Shown in pieces: positions 1 through 8,174 of a stretch of DNA of 64,000 bases (position 1 is the stretch's first letter; the number at the start of each line of letters is the position of its first letter). Source of the stretch: Hyphomicrobiaceae bacterium UBA7697 (lineage in GTDB: Bacteria > Pseudomonadota > Alphaproteobacteria > Rhizobiales > Methyloligellaceae); NCBI GenBank assembly GCA_002482645.1, contig DLGJ01000005.1, positions 270,730 to 334,729 of the forward strand, given 5' to 3'. Both the position numbers and the translations under genes were made by a program. The notes under the pieces are model-generated. The model was not told where the DNA came from and did not search any database. It saw only the letters and a list, made by a program, of their open reading frames with translations.

Positions 1-766
1 GCGCGTTCTCGTCGATCACCTCGCCGCGCGCCGTGTTGACGATATAGGCCGTTGGCTTGAGAAGCGAGAGCCGCCGCGCCGACAGCAGATGATAGGTCGC
101 GGGCGTGTGCGGGCAGTTGATCGAGACGATATCCATGCGGGCCAGCATCTGGTCGAGACTGTCCCAATAGGTTGCCTCGAGGGCCTGTTCGATGTCCGAA
201 GAGACACGGCGCCGGTTATGATAGTGGATTTGCAGTCCGAACGCCTTCGCGCGCCGGGCCACCGCCTGACCGATCCGGCCCATGCCCACGATGCCGAGAC
301 GCTTCCCGTAGATACGGTGCCCGAGCATCCAGGTCGGCGACCACCCATGCCATTCGTCGCCGCCCGACTTCAGCAGGGCCGCGCCTTCCGTCAGCCTCCG
401 TGGCACCGCCAGGATCAGCGCCATGGTCATGTCCGCCGTATCCTCGGTGAGGACGCCGGGCGTGTTCGTCACCAAAATCGCGCGATTGCGGGCCGTGTCG
501 AGGTCGATATTGTCCACGCCGGTCCCGAACTGGGCGATGAGTTTGAGGTCGGGCCCCGCCTGGCTGAGCACGGCCCGGTCGATCCGGTCGGTAACGGTCG
601 GCACGAGCACGTTCGCCTCTTTCACCGCAGCGATCAGCTCATCCCGCGAAAAGGGCTTGTCTTCGAGGTTCAGCCGCGCGTCGAAGAGTTCCCGGAGCCG
701 TGTTTCGACGACGTCCGGCAACTTACGCGTGACGATAACGAGCGGTCGTTCAGAAGCCATAGTCAT
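1..766 (-). CDS. D-2-hydroxyacid dehydrogenase (glyoxylate/hydroxypyruvate reductase-like), 3' end cut by window
   Basis: NAD(P)-dependent D-isomer-specific 2-hydroxyacid dehydrogenase. Members of this family reduce glyoxylate, hydroxypyruvate or related 2-keto acids in the cytoplasm. About 255 codons are visible: an N-terminal substrate-binding segment, the QFGTGVDNID stretch near residue 85, the Rossmann nucleotide-binding motif GMGRIG at about 161-166, and the NTARG segment that carries the catalytic Arg. The C-terminal Glu and His catalytic residues lie beyond position 1. The N-terminus and the TPGVLTEDTAD stretch fit glycerate dehydrogenase/glyoxylate reductase better than SerA, and no ACT domain can be assessed. 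Two in-frame ATG codons (766 and 760) are possible starts and neither has a strong ribosome site. The gene is divergent from the SH3 protein gene. The family is certain; the substrate is not. Confidence 0.85.
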   Translation of the reverse strand, partial: MTMASERPLVIVTRKLPDVVETRLRELFDARLNLEDKPFSRDELIAAVKEANVLVPTVTDRIDRAVLSQAGPDLKLIAQFGTGVDNIDLDTARNRAILVTNTPGVLTEDTADMTMALILAVPRRLTEGAALLKSGGDEWHGWSPTWMLGHRIYGKRLGIVGMGRIGQAVARRAKAFGLQIHYHNRRRVSSDIEQALEATYWDSLDQMLARMDIVSINCPHTPATYHLLSARRLSLLKPTAYIVNTARGEVIDENA

Positions 767-979
767 GTCCCGTCAGGAGGCTGGGCGATCCCGAACCTCA
801 GTTTTCGTTGATTTATGCGCTTTGTCTAACAGAAGGGACTTCGAGAGATAAAGCGTCAACTTGGCTCACGGGCTTGCGGGGTGCCCGTCAGGAGAGGCGG
901 CGGCACCGTTGAGCCACGATCCGTTCACTTTTCTCCGCCATTCAATGGGAGGCGATTCGATAGCCAGGGGGGCATATGC

Positions 980-1570
980 ATGGGCATTGGCGGCGCGGCG
1001 CGGCTGGGACTGGCGCTGGCTACGGCCGCGGGCGTCTTTCTCGCAGGTCTTGACCTGACAGGGTCCCCACCGCCCGCCGCGGCGGGCGAAGTCGTCATTC
1101 CGGTGGCCGCGAACGGAGCGAACGGGACCGCCACGGGTCTCGCCGTGCCGCGCTTCGTCAGTCTCAAATCGGACAAAGTCAACGTCCGGCGCGGCCCCAG
1201 CACCGACCAGGCCATCGTATGGGTGTTTTCCCGCGCGGGGCTGCCGGTCGAGGTGATCGCCGAGTTCGAGAACTGGCGGCGCGTCCGGGACAGCGAAGGC
1301 GCGGACGGCTGGGTCTACCATAGCCTCCTGAGCGGCCGGCGTACCGTCCTGATCAGCCCCTGGAGCAAAGGCCAGGAGAGCCAGGTCTCGATTCCGCTGC
1401 ATGAGAGCGGTTCGGCCGGGTCCGGCGTCGTGGCGCAGCTGCGGCCAGGGGTCATCGGCGACGTGATCCGGTGCGACGGCAAATGGTGCAAGCTCTCGGT
1501 GGGGAGCTACACCGGCTACGTCCAGCAGGACAGGCTCTGGGGCGTCTATCGCGACGAGAAGGTCGAGTAG
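980..1570 (+). CDS. secreted SH3-domain (SH3_4) protein
   Basis: Exported protein of 196 residues with bacterial SH3 folds, which typically bind peptidoglycan or other envelope ligands. The ATG at 980 follows an AGGGGGG ribosome site by about 8 bases. An upstream in-frame ATG at 881 would add 33 residues that do not look like a signal peptide. Residues 1-35 form a signal sequence (small residues, hydrophobic core, AAAG cleavage region). Two SH3_4-type repeats follow: one around 62-120 (VNVRRGPS near its start, GWVYHSLLSG near its end) and one around 125-190 ending in TGYVQQDRLWGVY. Two cysteines in RCDGKWCK could pair. This family is common in Hyphomicrobiales and often annotated only as SH3 domain protein. 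It is convergent with irr. No catalytic domain is present, so a binding or scaffolding role is inferred. Confidence 0.85.
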   Translation: MGIGGAARLGLALATAAGVFLAGLDLTGSPPPAAAGEVVIPVAANGANGTATGLAVPRFVSLKSDKVNVRRGPSTDQAIVWVFSRAGLPVEVIAEFENWRRVRDSEGADGWVYHSLLSGRRTVLISPWSKGQESQVSIPLHESGSAGSGVVAQLRPGVIGDVIRCDGKWCKLSVGSYTGYVQQDRLWGVYRDEKVE

Positions 1571-1619
1571 CCGGGAAAAGAACCGGAACGGGCGGGCAGC
1601 GCGCGGCCCGTGGCGGCGC

Positions 1620-2075
1620 CTAATCCTCTTTGTCGACGAGACGGACCAGCACGTCGACCCGCGAAATGGCCTTGCCGTCGGGCGCCTCGGGCAAACCCTC
1701 GATTCGGATCGCGCTGGTATGGATATCCAAGAGGTTTCCGGATTGCTCGCAGAAGAAGTGGAAATGGTTGGACGTATTGGTGTCGAAATAGGTCTTCACA
1801 CCCTCGACCGCCACCGCGCGCAGCAGCCCGGCCTCGGTGAACTGGTGGAGCGTGTTGTAGACCGTCGCCAGCGAAACCGGGACCTTCGACGCGACGGCCT
1901 CCTCATGCAGGCGCTCGGCCGTGACATGGCGGTCGCCTTCGGCGAACAGAAGCCGTGCGAGCGCGACACGCTGGCGCGTCGGCCGGAGCCCCGCGTCGCG
2001 CAACAGCCTCGCCGCATCGCCGGCGGCAATCATCTTGGCATCGTCTGCCGTGGACGTTCTTTCCATGATCTTCAT
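1620..2075 (-). CDS. irr: Irr, Fur-family iron response regulator
   Basis: Transcriptional regulator that in Rhizobiales senses iron through haem availability and controls haem synthesis, iron uptake and iron-using genes. From the ATG at 2075 the protein has 151 residues; an ATG at 2066 is also possible. Residues 30-95 form the Fur-type winged helix (LRPTRQRVALARLLF, then SLATVYNTLHQFTEAGLL). The dimerisation domain carries HFHFF at 104-108, equivalent to the His-rich haem/metal site of Irr. The metal cluster C-x2-C of true Fur proteins is absent, which also supports Irr. The N-terminal Cys-Pro haem regulatory motif known from Bradyrhizobium Irr is not present, so turnover may follow the Rhizobium/Brucella pattern. 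Divergent from fabA, an order also seen in Brucella. I did not find a clear Irr box in the intergenic region by eye. Confidence 0.92.
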   Translation of the reverse strand: MKIMERTSTADDAKMIAAGDAARLLRDAGLRPTRQRVALARLLFAEGDRHVTAERLHEEAVASKVPVSLATVYNTLHQFTEAGLLRAVAVEGVKTYFDTNTSNHFHFFCEQSGNLLDIHTSAIRIEGLPEAPDGKAISRVDVLVRLVDKED

Positions 2076-2193
2076 GCGCGTAAGTCGTTGAAGCGTGGAA
2101 TATAGTGGCAAGCACCACCGACCGCAATGCTATGTCCTGGCAGACATTTCACCGCTTTGACATGAATCAGACGGGACCTGGCGAGCCAAGGTC

Positions 2194-2220
2194 CCCGGCG
2201 GTTACCCTCAGCCGGGCTTT
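2194..2220 (+). terminator. terminator-like hairpin in the fabA leader
   Basis: A 6-bp stem (CCCGGC at 2194-2199 with GCCGGG at 2211-2216) is followed by CTTTT. It lies between the divergent irr and fabA starts, about 75 bases before the fabA start. It could attenuate fabA transcription or be chance in GC-rich DNA. The loop is 11 bases and the T run is short, so support is weak. Confidence 0.25.
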
Positions 2221-2291
2221 TGGTGGCCCGATCCTTGTGTTAGGAAACCAGCCCACCAAATTGGCCATCAGCGCGACGAAGGACCGATAGA

Positions 2292-2834
2292 GTGCAAAAA
2301 CCATTGGCGGAACGGCAGACCAGCTTCGACTACGAGGATCTGCTTGCGTGCGGCCGGGGCGAGCTATTCGGCCCGGGCAATGCCCAACTGCCCCTGCCGC
2401 CGATGCTGATGTTCGACCGCATTCCTCTCCTCGACCCGGAAGGCGGGGAGCACGGCCGCGGCCGGATCGTTGCGGAGTTGGATATCCAGCCCGATCTGTG
2501 GTTCTTCGCGTGTCACTTCCAGGGCGATCCGGTCATGCCGGGATGCTTGGGGCTCGACGCGCTATGGCAGATGCTCGGCTTCTTCCTCGGCTGCACGGGC
2601 GCGCCAGGGAAGGGGCGCGCGCTCGGCGTCGGAGAAGTGAAGTTTTCCGGCATGGTGGTGCCGACCGTGAAGAAGCTCGAATATATCGTCGAGGTAAGCC
2701 GGGTCATCAGCCGCAAATTCACCCTTGGGACCGGCGACGGCTGGCTCAAGGCCGATGGCGAAGTCATTTACACGGCCAAGGACCTGAGGGTCGGTCTATT
2801 CCAGGCGGACGAAGCCGCAGCAGCCAGTGCCTAG
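2292..2834 (+). CDS. fabA: FabA, bifunctional 3-hydroxydecanoyl-ACP dehydratase/isomerase
   Basis: Dehydrates 3-hydroxydecanoyl-ACP and isomerises trans-2- to cis-3-decenoyl-ACP, the branch point for unsaturated fatty acids in the type II cytoplasmic system. The 180-residue length is near the family norm (E. coli 171). The hot-dog fold signature ACHFQGDPVMPGCLGLDALW at 73-92 carries the catalytic pair His75 and Asp89, matching E. coli His70 and Asp84. The start is GTG at 2292 with a GAAGGA ribosome site about 8 bases upstream. It is followed after 38 bases by fabB, with which it forms the classic anaerobic unsaturated-fatty-acid pair, and then by fabI. Identification is secure. Confidence 0.97.
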   Translation: MQKPLAERQTSFDYEDLLACGRGELFGPGNAQLPLPPMLMFDRIPLLDPEGGEHGRGRIVAELDIQPDLWFFACHFQGDPVMPGCLGLDALWQMLGFFLGCTGAPGKGRALGVGEVKFSGMVVPTVKKLEYIVEVSRVISRKFTLGTGDGWLKADGEVIYTAKDLRVGLFQADEAAAASA

Positions 2835-2872
2835 ACGTTTTGTCGCGGCACGGGGTCGAGGACATTGAGCCA

Positions 2873-4093
2873 ATGAAACGCGTTGTCGTCACCGGCATGG
2901 GCATCGTCTCCTCCATTGGGAACAATGCGCAGGAAGTGCTGGCCTCTCTCCGTGAAGCCAAATCGGGCATCGTCAAGGCCGACAAATATGCCGAGCTCGG
3001 ATTCCGCTCCCAGGTCCATGGCGCCCCGACGCTTGCCTGGGAGGATGCGATCGACCGCAAGGTCCGGCGCTTCATGGGCGCCGGCGCCGGGTGGAACTAT
3101 GTCGCCATGGAGCAGGCGATCCAAGACGCGGGGCTCGAGGACAGCGACGTCTCGAACGAGCGCACCGGCCTCATCATGGGCTCGGGCGGTCCATCCACAC
3201 GGGCCATCGTCCAAGCCGCCGATACGACCCGCGAGCGGGGGCCGAAAAAGGTCGGTCCGTTCGAAGTCCCCAAATCCATGTCGTCGACGAACTCGGCGAC
3301 GCTATCCACGCCCTATCACATCAAGGGCGTGAGCTATTCGATCTCGTCCGCCTGTTCGACCAGCGCGCACTGTATCGGCAATGCGGGCGAGCTGATTCAG
3401 CTTGGCAAGCAGGACATCGTGTTCGCCGGCGGAGGCGAAGAGCTGGATTGGACACTGTCGGTGCTGTTCGATGCCATGAACGCCATGTCCTCGGATTTCA
3501 ACGACCGGCCCGAGAAAGCCAGCCGCGCCTATGATGCGGCGCGCGACGGCTTCGTCATCGCCGGTGGGGCGGGCGTGCTCGTGCTCGAGGAACTGGAGCA
3601 TGCGAAGGCGCGCGGCGCGAAGATCTATGCCGAGCTCGCGGGCTATGGCGCGACGTCCGACGGCTACGACATGGTGTTGCCCTCCGGCGAGGGAGCGGTG
3701 CGTTGCATGCGCATGGCCCTGCAGGGGCTCGACGGCGGGACGATCGACTACATCAATCCACACGCGACCTCGACACCTCAAGGCGACGTCCTGGAGATCC
3801 AGGCCATCCGCGAGGTGTTCGGTGACGCATGCCCGCCGATCAGCGCCACCAAGTCGCTGACGGGGCACTCGCTCGGCGCGGCCGGGGTCCATGAGGCGAT
3901 CTATTCGCTGCTGATGATGAAGAACGGGTTCCTCTGCGAGTCGGCGAATATCGAGAACTTGGACCCGGAGGTCGCCGACATGCCGATCCTGCGCGAGCGC
4001 AAGGACGGCGTGGCGGTCGATACGGTGATGTCGAACAGTTTTGGGTTTGGAGGCACCAACGCCTCCCTCGTTTTCCGCCGGTTGGATGGCTGA
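2873..4093 (+). CDS. fabB: FabB, 3-oxoacyl-ACP synthase I
   Basis: Beta-ketoacyl-ACP synthase that elongates the cis-3-decenoyl-ACP made by FabA, and so partners it in unsaturated fatty acid synthesis. It has 406 residues, the usual length. The catalytic triad is visible: Cys161 in SSACSTSAHC, His297 in NPHATSTPQGD, and His332 in KSLTGHSLGAAG. The glycine-rich NSFGFGGTNAS loop is near the C-terminus. The same frame is open upstream across fabA, but the MKRVVVTGMGIVSSIG start at 2873 is the family N-terminus. The gene lies 38 bases after fabA and 46 bases before fabI, which suggests one transcript. Confidence 0.97.
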   Translation: MKRVVVTGMGIVSSIGNNAQEVLASLREAKSGIVKADKYAELGFRSQVHGAPTLAWEDAIDRKVRRFMGAGAGWNYVAMEQAIQDAGLEDSDVSNERTGLIMGSGGPSTRAIVQAADTTRERGPKKVGPFEVPKSMSSTNSATLSTPYHIKGVSYSISSACSTSAHCIGNAGELIQLGKQDIVFAGGGEELDWTLSVLFDAMNAMSSDFNDRPEKASRAYDAARDGFVIAGGAGVLVLEELEHAKARGAKIYAELAGYGATSDGYDMVLPSGEGAVRCMRMALQGLDGGTIDYINPHATSTPQGDVLEIQAIREVFGDACPPISATKSLTGHSLGAAGVHEAIYSLLMMKNGFLCESANIENLDPEVADMPILRERKDGVAVDTVMSNSFGFGGTNASLVFRRLDG

Positions 4094-4139
4094 GGCCTGC
4101 GGGACGGGATTTACGGCAACTTCAAGCAGAGTAAGCACG

Positions 4140-5018
4140 ATGACGAAAGATATTGCACAACCTGGACCGCTGATGGCGGGGAAGCGCGGCCTGGTGATGG
4201 GCGTCGCCAACGACCGATCGATCGCCTGGGGCATTGCCCGGGTTCTGCACGGCCAGGGCGCCGAACTCGCTTTCAGTTACCAGGGAGGCGCTTTCGGCCG
4301 ACGGGCCGTTCCCCTCGCCGAATCGATCGGGGCCAAGATCATCGAAGAGGTCGACGTCGAGGATCTGGACAGCGTCGATCGCATGCTTGATGTGATCCGG
4401 AAAGAGTGGGGAAAGCTCGATTTCGTGGTGCACGCGCTGGCCTTCTCCGATCGCAACGAGCTCAAGGGCCGTTACTGCGACACGACCCGGAAGAACTTCG
4501 AGCACACCATGGTCATCTCGTGCTTCTCGTTCACGGAGATCTGCAAGCGTGCCTCCGATATGATGAACGAGGGCGGCTCGCTGCTGACGCTGACTTATGG
4601 CGGCTCCACGCGCGTCGTGCCTTGCTACAATGTCATGGGCGTCGCCAAGGCCGCGCTCGAGGCCAGCGTGCGCTATCTCGCCTCCGATCTCGGGCCGCAA
4701 GGCATCCGGGTGAACGCGTTGTCCGCCGGGCCCATGCGGACGCTCGCCGGCGCGGGCATCTCCGATGCGCGCACGCTGCTCCACTATCAGCAGAAGCACG
4801 CGCCCATGCGCCGCTCGCCGACGCTCGACGAGGTCGGCGGGTCCGCGCTCTATCTTCTGTCCGATCTGTCCGGCGCGGTGACCGGCGAGGTTCATTTCGT
4901 GGATTGCGGCTATGCGACGACCTTCATGCCCGATCTCGAATCGCTCAAGACCTTCGAGCGGGCGGACGAACTCGGAAACGCGATGGACAAGGCCGCGCCC
5001 CGGGAGGCTGCGCAGTAA
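4140..5018 (+). CDS. fabI: FabI, enoyl-ACP reductase (NADH)
   Basis: Catalyses the last reduction of each fatty acid elongation cycle, trans-2-enoyl-ACP to acyl-ACP. It is a 292-residue short-chain dehydrogenase superfamily protein. The nucleotide-binding N-terminus GLVMGVANDRSIAWGIA and the FabI-type active site, Tyr163-x6-Lys170 in YNVMGVAK with Tyr153 upstream, are all present. This is the target family of triclosan and of isoniazid-like drugs. The start at 4140 was chosen because MTKDIAQPGPLMAGKRG matches the family N-terminus; the upstream in-frame extension overlaps fabB. As the third gene of fabA-fabB-fabI it completes a compact lipid module next to irr. Confidence 0.96.
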   Translation: MTKDIAQPGPLMAGKRGLVMGVANDRSIAWGIARVLHGQGAELAFSYQGGAFGRRAVPLAESIGAKIIEEVDVEDLDSVDRMLDVIRKEWGKLDFVVHALAFSDRNELKGRYCDTTRKNFEHTMVISCFSFTEICKRASDMMNEGGSLLTLTYGGSTRVVPCYNVMGVAKAALEASVRYLASDLGPQGIRVNALSAGPMRTLAGAGISDARTLLHYQQKHAPMRRSPTLDEVGGSALYLLSDLSGAVTGEVHFVDCGYATTFMPDLESLKTFERADELGNAMDKAAPREAAQ

Positions 5019-5167
5019 GGTCTCCGTTGCACGGGAGATGGCCGGTTCTCTTTTTTGAGCGCCAATCGACGGTCACATTTTGACCGCGAAGACTGGCAAC
5101 AAGAGGCCGGAACCAACGCGCCCAATGCGGGTGCGAAACGAAGACCAACATAAGTAAGGAGGAAGAC

Positions 5168-5380
5168 GTGGCCGAACTGATCGTCATGGTATGTCTTCTG
5201 GCCACGCCCGAGAAATGCCGGGAGTATCGGGTCGCGGATAAGCAGTACACCGACGTCGTGAGCTGCATCCGGACCGGCGGCGAGAACTCCGATGCGTGGC
5301 AGAGGGCCAACGACAAATATTTCGTCATCGGCTGGCGCTGCGCCAAGGGGGCCGATGTGCCGGAGGCGCCAAAGAGCTAA
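5168..5380 (+). CDS. small Cys-containing hypothetical protein (70 aa)
   Basis: Short gene with a GTG start at 5168 and a very good ribosome site (AAGGAGG, about 5 bases away), which argues that it is translated. The product has four cysteines (Cys9, Cys17, Cys33, Cys58), enough for two disulfides. It has a hydrophobic start (LIVMVCLLA) but no clear cleavable signal peptide. Small proteins with the pattern VMVCL...C...C...W..C near both ends are widespread in alphaproteobacteria and lack a function. It is separated from fabI by 149 bases that include a T-rich stretch, and is followed by a strong terminator, so it may be its own transcript. No function can be assigned. Confidence 0.7.
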   Translation: MAELIVMVCLLATPEKCREYRVADKQYTDVVSCIRTGGENSDAWQRANDKYFVIGWRCAKGADVPEAPKS

Positions 5381-5454
5381 GGCCGGGAGCTAAGTCCGGC
5401 CGGCCCGGTCGCGAGCCAGGGCCGAAGCGCAAACCCATTTGCAGTTTGCCAAAA

Positions 5455-5480
5455 CAAAGGGGCGCCGAGGCGCCCCTTTG
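5455..5480. terminator. strong bidirectional terminator hairpin
   Basis: A near-perfect palindrome: CAAAGGGGCGCC (5455-5466) pairs with GGCGCCCCTTTG (5469-5480) around a two-base centre. A-rich and T-rich flanks are present on both strands. It sits between the convergent small-protein gene and pnp and can terminate both. Confidence 0.88.
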
Positions 5481-5508
5481 TCGTTTCTGATTTTGGCGGG
5501 TGCCCGGC

Positions 5509-7629
5509 CTAGCTGGCCTCGGCGACCTCTTTTTCCTCGCCGGTGTCCTGGTCGACGACCTTCATCGACAGGCGGACCTTGCCGCGCTCGTCGAAGCCGA
5601 GCAGTTTCACCCAGACTTGATCGCCTTCCTTGACCACCTCGCCGACGGTCTTCGGCCGCCCTTCGGCGAGTTGCGAGATGTGCACCAGTCCATCGCGCGG
5701 GCCGAAGAAGTTCACGAACGCGCCGAACTCCATCACCTTCACGACCTTGCCCTGATAGATCTCGCCGACTTCGGGCTCGGCCGCGATCGCCTTGATGCGG
5801 GCGATGGCCTGGCGAATCGACTCCGCATTGGCGGACGCGATCTTCACGGTGCCGTCGTCGGAAATATCGATCTTGGCGCCGGACTCCGCGACGATCTCGC
5901 GGATGACGGAGCCGCCCGAACCGATGACCTCGCGGATCTTGTCGGTCGGAATCTGGATCGTCTCGATCCGGGGCGCGTACTCGCCGAGTTCGGGACGAGC
6001 CTCGTTCAGCGCTTTGTCCATCTCGCCTAGGATGTGCATGCGCCCATCCTTCGCCTGATCCAGCGCGATCTTCATGATCTCTTCGGTGATGCCGGTGATC
6101 TTGATGTCCATCTGGAGCGACGTCACGCCCTCGGACGTACCGGCCACCTTGAAGTCCATGTCGCCGAGATGGTCCTCATCGCCGAGAATGTCGGACAGGA
6201 CGGCGAACTTGTCGCCTTCCTTGATGAGGCCCATGGCAATGCCGGCCACCGGCCGCTTCAGCGGCACGCCCGCATCCATGAGCGCGAGCGAGGAGCCGCA
6301 CACCGTGGCCATGGACGAGGAGCCGTTGGACTCGGTGATCTCGGACACCACGCGCAGCGTGTAGGGGAACTGCTCCCGGTCCGGCAGGATCGGATGAACC
6401 GCGCGCCAGGCAAGCTTGCCGTGGCCGATTTCGCGGCGCCCCGGAGAGCCCATGCGGCCGGTTTCGCCGACCGAGAAGGGCGGGAAGTTGTAGTGGAGCA
6501 GGAACGTCTCCTTGTACGTGCCCTGCAGCGCGTCGACGAACTGCTCGTCGTCGCCGGTGCCGAGCGTGGTCACCACGAGAGCCTGCGTCTCGCCGCGGGT
6601 GAACAGCGCGCTGCCATGGGTGCGGGGCAGAACGCCGACCTCGCAGGAAATCGGACGGACCGTGACGAGGTCGCGGCCGTCGATGCGCTTCCTGGTGTCG
6701 AGAATGCTGCCGCGAACGACGTCCTTCTCGGCTTCCTTGAAGGCGCTCGAGACCTTGCCGGCGAACGCGCCGTCGTCGTCTTCCGGAACGAGTTCCGCGA
6801 CGACCTTCTCCTTCACCTGCGCGATGGCATCGCGGCGTTCTTGCTTGGCGACGATGGCATAGGCGTCCCGCAGTCCGGCACCGGCCAACTCGCTGACCTT
6901 GGCGACCGTCTCGGAATTGTCCACGGTCTTCAGCTCCCACGGCTCCTTGGCGGCAACCTCGGCGAGCTTGACGATGGCCTCGATCACCGGCTGGAAGTGC
7001 GTGTGCCCGTACATCACGGCGCCGAGCATGACATCCTCGGGAAGCTCGCTCGCTTCCGATTCCACCATCAGAACCGCATCGGTGGTTCCGGCGACGACGA
7101 GGTCGAGCGACGTCTCGGGCATCTCGTCGACCATCGGATTCAGGATGTACTTGCCGTCCACATAGCCTACGCGGGCCGCGCCGATCGGGCCGAGGAACGG
7201 CACGCCGGACAATGTCAGCGCCGCCGACGCCGCGACCATGGCCACGATATCGGGATCGTTCTCCATGTCGTGCGACAAGACGGTGGTGATGACTTGAGTT
7301 TCGTTCTTGAAGCCCTTGGCGAAGAGCGGACGGATCGGACGGTCGATCAGGCGCGAGGTCAGCGTCTCTTTCTCGGTCGGACGGCCTTCGCGTTTAAAAT
7401 AGCCGCCTGGAATTTTTCCGGCGGCGAACGTCTTCTCCTGGTAATTCACGGTCAGAGGAAAGAAGTCGATTCCCGGCCTTTCCTCTTTGGCGGCGACGAC
7501 GGTCGCCAGCACGCAGGTATCGCCATATGTCGCGAGGACGGCGGCGTCGGCCTGACGGGCGATGCGCCCAGTCTCGAGTTTGAGTGGGCGCCGGGCCCAT
7601 TCGATTTCTACGGTGTGTTTATCGAACAT
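5509..7629 (-). CDS. pnp: polynucleotide phosphorylase
   Basis: 3'-5' phosphorolytic exoribonuclease, the core of the RNA degradosome and of mRNA turnover. It has 706 residues, the usual length. The order is RNase PH domain 1 (about 10-140), an alpha-helical linker (about 230-310), RNase PH domain 2 (about 320-540, with the ILGDEDHLGDMDFK stretch holding catalytic acidic residues), a KH domain (about 555-615, loop IGSGGSVIREI) and an S1 domain (about 622-692, VKVMEFGAFVNFFGPRDGLVHIS). It is last in the rimP-to-pnp operon, 113 bases after rpsO; that gap contains two hairpins that could be processing sites. Confidence 0.97.
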   Translation of the reverse strand: MFDKHTVEIEWARRPLKLETGRIARQADAAVLATYGDTCVLATVVAAKEERPGIDFFPLTVNYQEKTFAAGKIPGGYFKREGRPTEKETLTSRLIDRPIRPLFAKGFKNETQVITTVLSHDMENDPDIVAMVAASAALTLSGVPFLGPIGAARVGYVDGKYILNPMVDEMPETSLDLVVAGTTDAVLMVESEASELPEDVMLGAVMYGHTHFQPVIEAIVKLAEVAAKEPWELKTVDNSETVAKVSELAGAGLRDAYAIVAKQERRDAIAQVKEKVVAELVPEDDDGAFAGKVSSAFKEAEKDVVRGSILDTRKRIDGRDLVTVRPISCEVGVLPRTHGSALFTRGETQALVVTTLGTGDDEQFVDALQGTYKETFLLHYNFPPFSVGETGRMGSPGRREIGHGKLAWRAVHPILPDREQFPYTLRVVSEITESNGSSSMATVCGSSLALMDAGVPLKRPVAGIAMGLIKEGDKFAVLSDILGDEDHLGDMDFKVAGTSEGVTSLQMDIKITGITEEIMKIALDQAKDGRMHILGEMDKALNEARPELGEYAPRIETIQIPTDKIREVIGSGGSVIREIVAESGAKIDISDDGTVKIASANAESIRQAIARIKAIAAEPEVGEIYQGKVVKVMEFGAFVNFFGPRDGLVHISQLAEGRPKTVGEVVKEGDQVWVKLLGFDERGKVRLSMKVVDQDTGEEKEVAEAS

Positions 7630-7702
7630 GTGTGTGTCCCATTCGGTAGGGAAAGAATAGGCAATCCCATCGCCCGGTGGCGATGGGACGGCCCGTGCAT
7701 AT

Positions 7703-7736
7703 GCTTGGAAGCTCCAAGGCCCGCCGCCGTGCGGCG
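7703..7736 (-). other. two adjacent hairpins in the rpsO-pnp spacer
   Basis: Stem 7704-7709/7713-7718 (CTTGGA with TCCAAG) and stem 7722-7727/7731-7736 (CGCCGC with GCGGCG), each with a 3-base loop. In enterobacteria the rpsO-pnp spacer carries a terminator and RNase III sites that govern pnp mRNA stability. A similar role here is inferred from position only, since neither hairpin has a long U run. Confidence 0.4.
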
Positions 7737-7742
7737 CGCGTG

Positions 7743-8012
7743 CTACCGGCGAATTCCGAGCCGGCCGATGAGCTTCTTATACCTCTCTTCGTCTGACGCT
7801 TTCACGTAGTCGAGCAGGCGGCGGCGCTGGCTGACCATTTTCAACAGCCCGCGACGCGAATGGTTGTCCTTTCCGTGCGTTTTGAAGTGCTCGGTCAGGT
7901 TGCTGATGCGTTCGGTGAGGATGGCGACCTGAACTTCCGGGGATCCGGTATCGTCCGCCTTGGTCGCGTATTCCTTGATAAGCTCCTGTTTGCGTTCAGC
8001 ACTAATCGACAT
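7743..8012 (-). CDS. rpsO: 30S ribosomal protein S15
   Basis: Primary 16S rRNA-binding protein of the small-subunit platform. The 89-residue length is exactly that of the family. The protein starts MSISAERKQELIKEYA and carries the conserved GSPEVQVAILTERI, HGKDNHSRRGLLKMVSQRRRLLDYV and YKKLIGRLGIR regions. The ATG at 8012 has a good AAGGAG ribosome site, and longer in-frame extensions upstream have none. It sits between truB and pnp in the standard operon order. The family often represses its own translation through an mRNA pseudoknot; no such element was verified here. Confidence 0.97.
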   Translation of the reverse strand: MSISAERKQELIKEYATKADDTGSPEVQVAILTERISNLTEHFKTHGKDNHSRRGLLKMVSQRRRLLDYVKASDEERYKKLIGRLGIRR

Positions 8013-8174
8013 CGGGTTCTCCTTGTATTTGAAGGTTTTGACGAGGCCGGGCCGGGATGTCGTCCAGCGCGGTCGGAATACGTGGCGCGCGGCGGCGAAA
8101 ATCGTCGCAAAAGGCCGCACGCAACCGCTGCACTATAGGGATTATCGTCCCCGAGACCAGCGGAATTTCAGGCC

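Noticed and set aside
2076..2291. Irr or RirA operator between irr and fabA
   Set aside because: No sequence close enough to a known iron box was found by eye; a motif scan with a weight matrix would be needed.
2348..2872. In-frame upstream extension of fabB
   Set aside because: It overlaps fabA in another frame and lacks similarity to the family; MKRVVVTGMG at 2873 is the known N-terminus.
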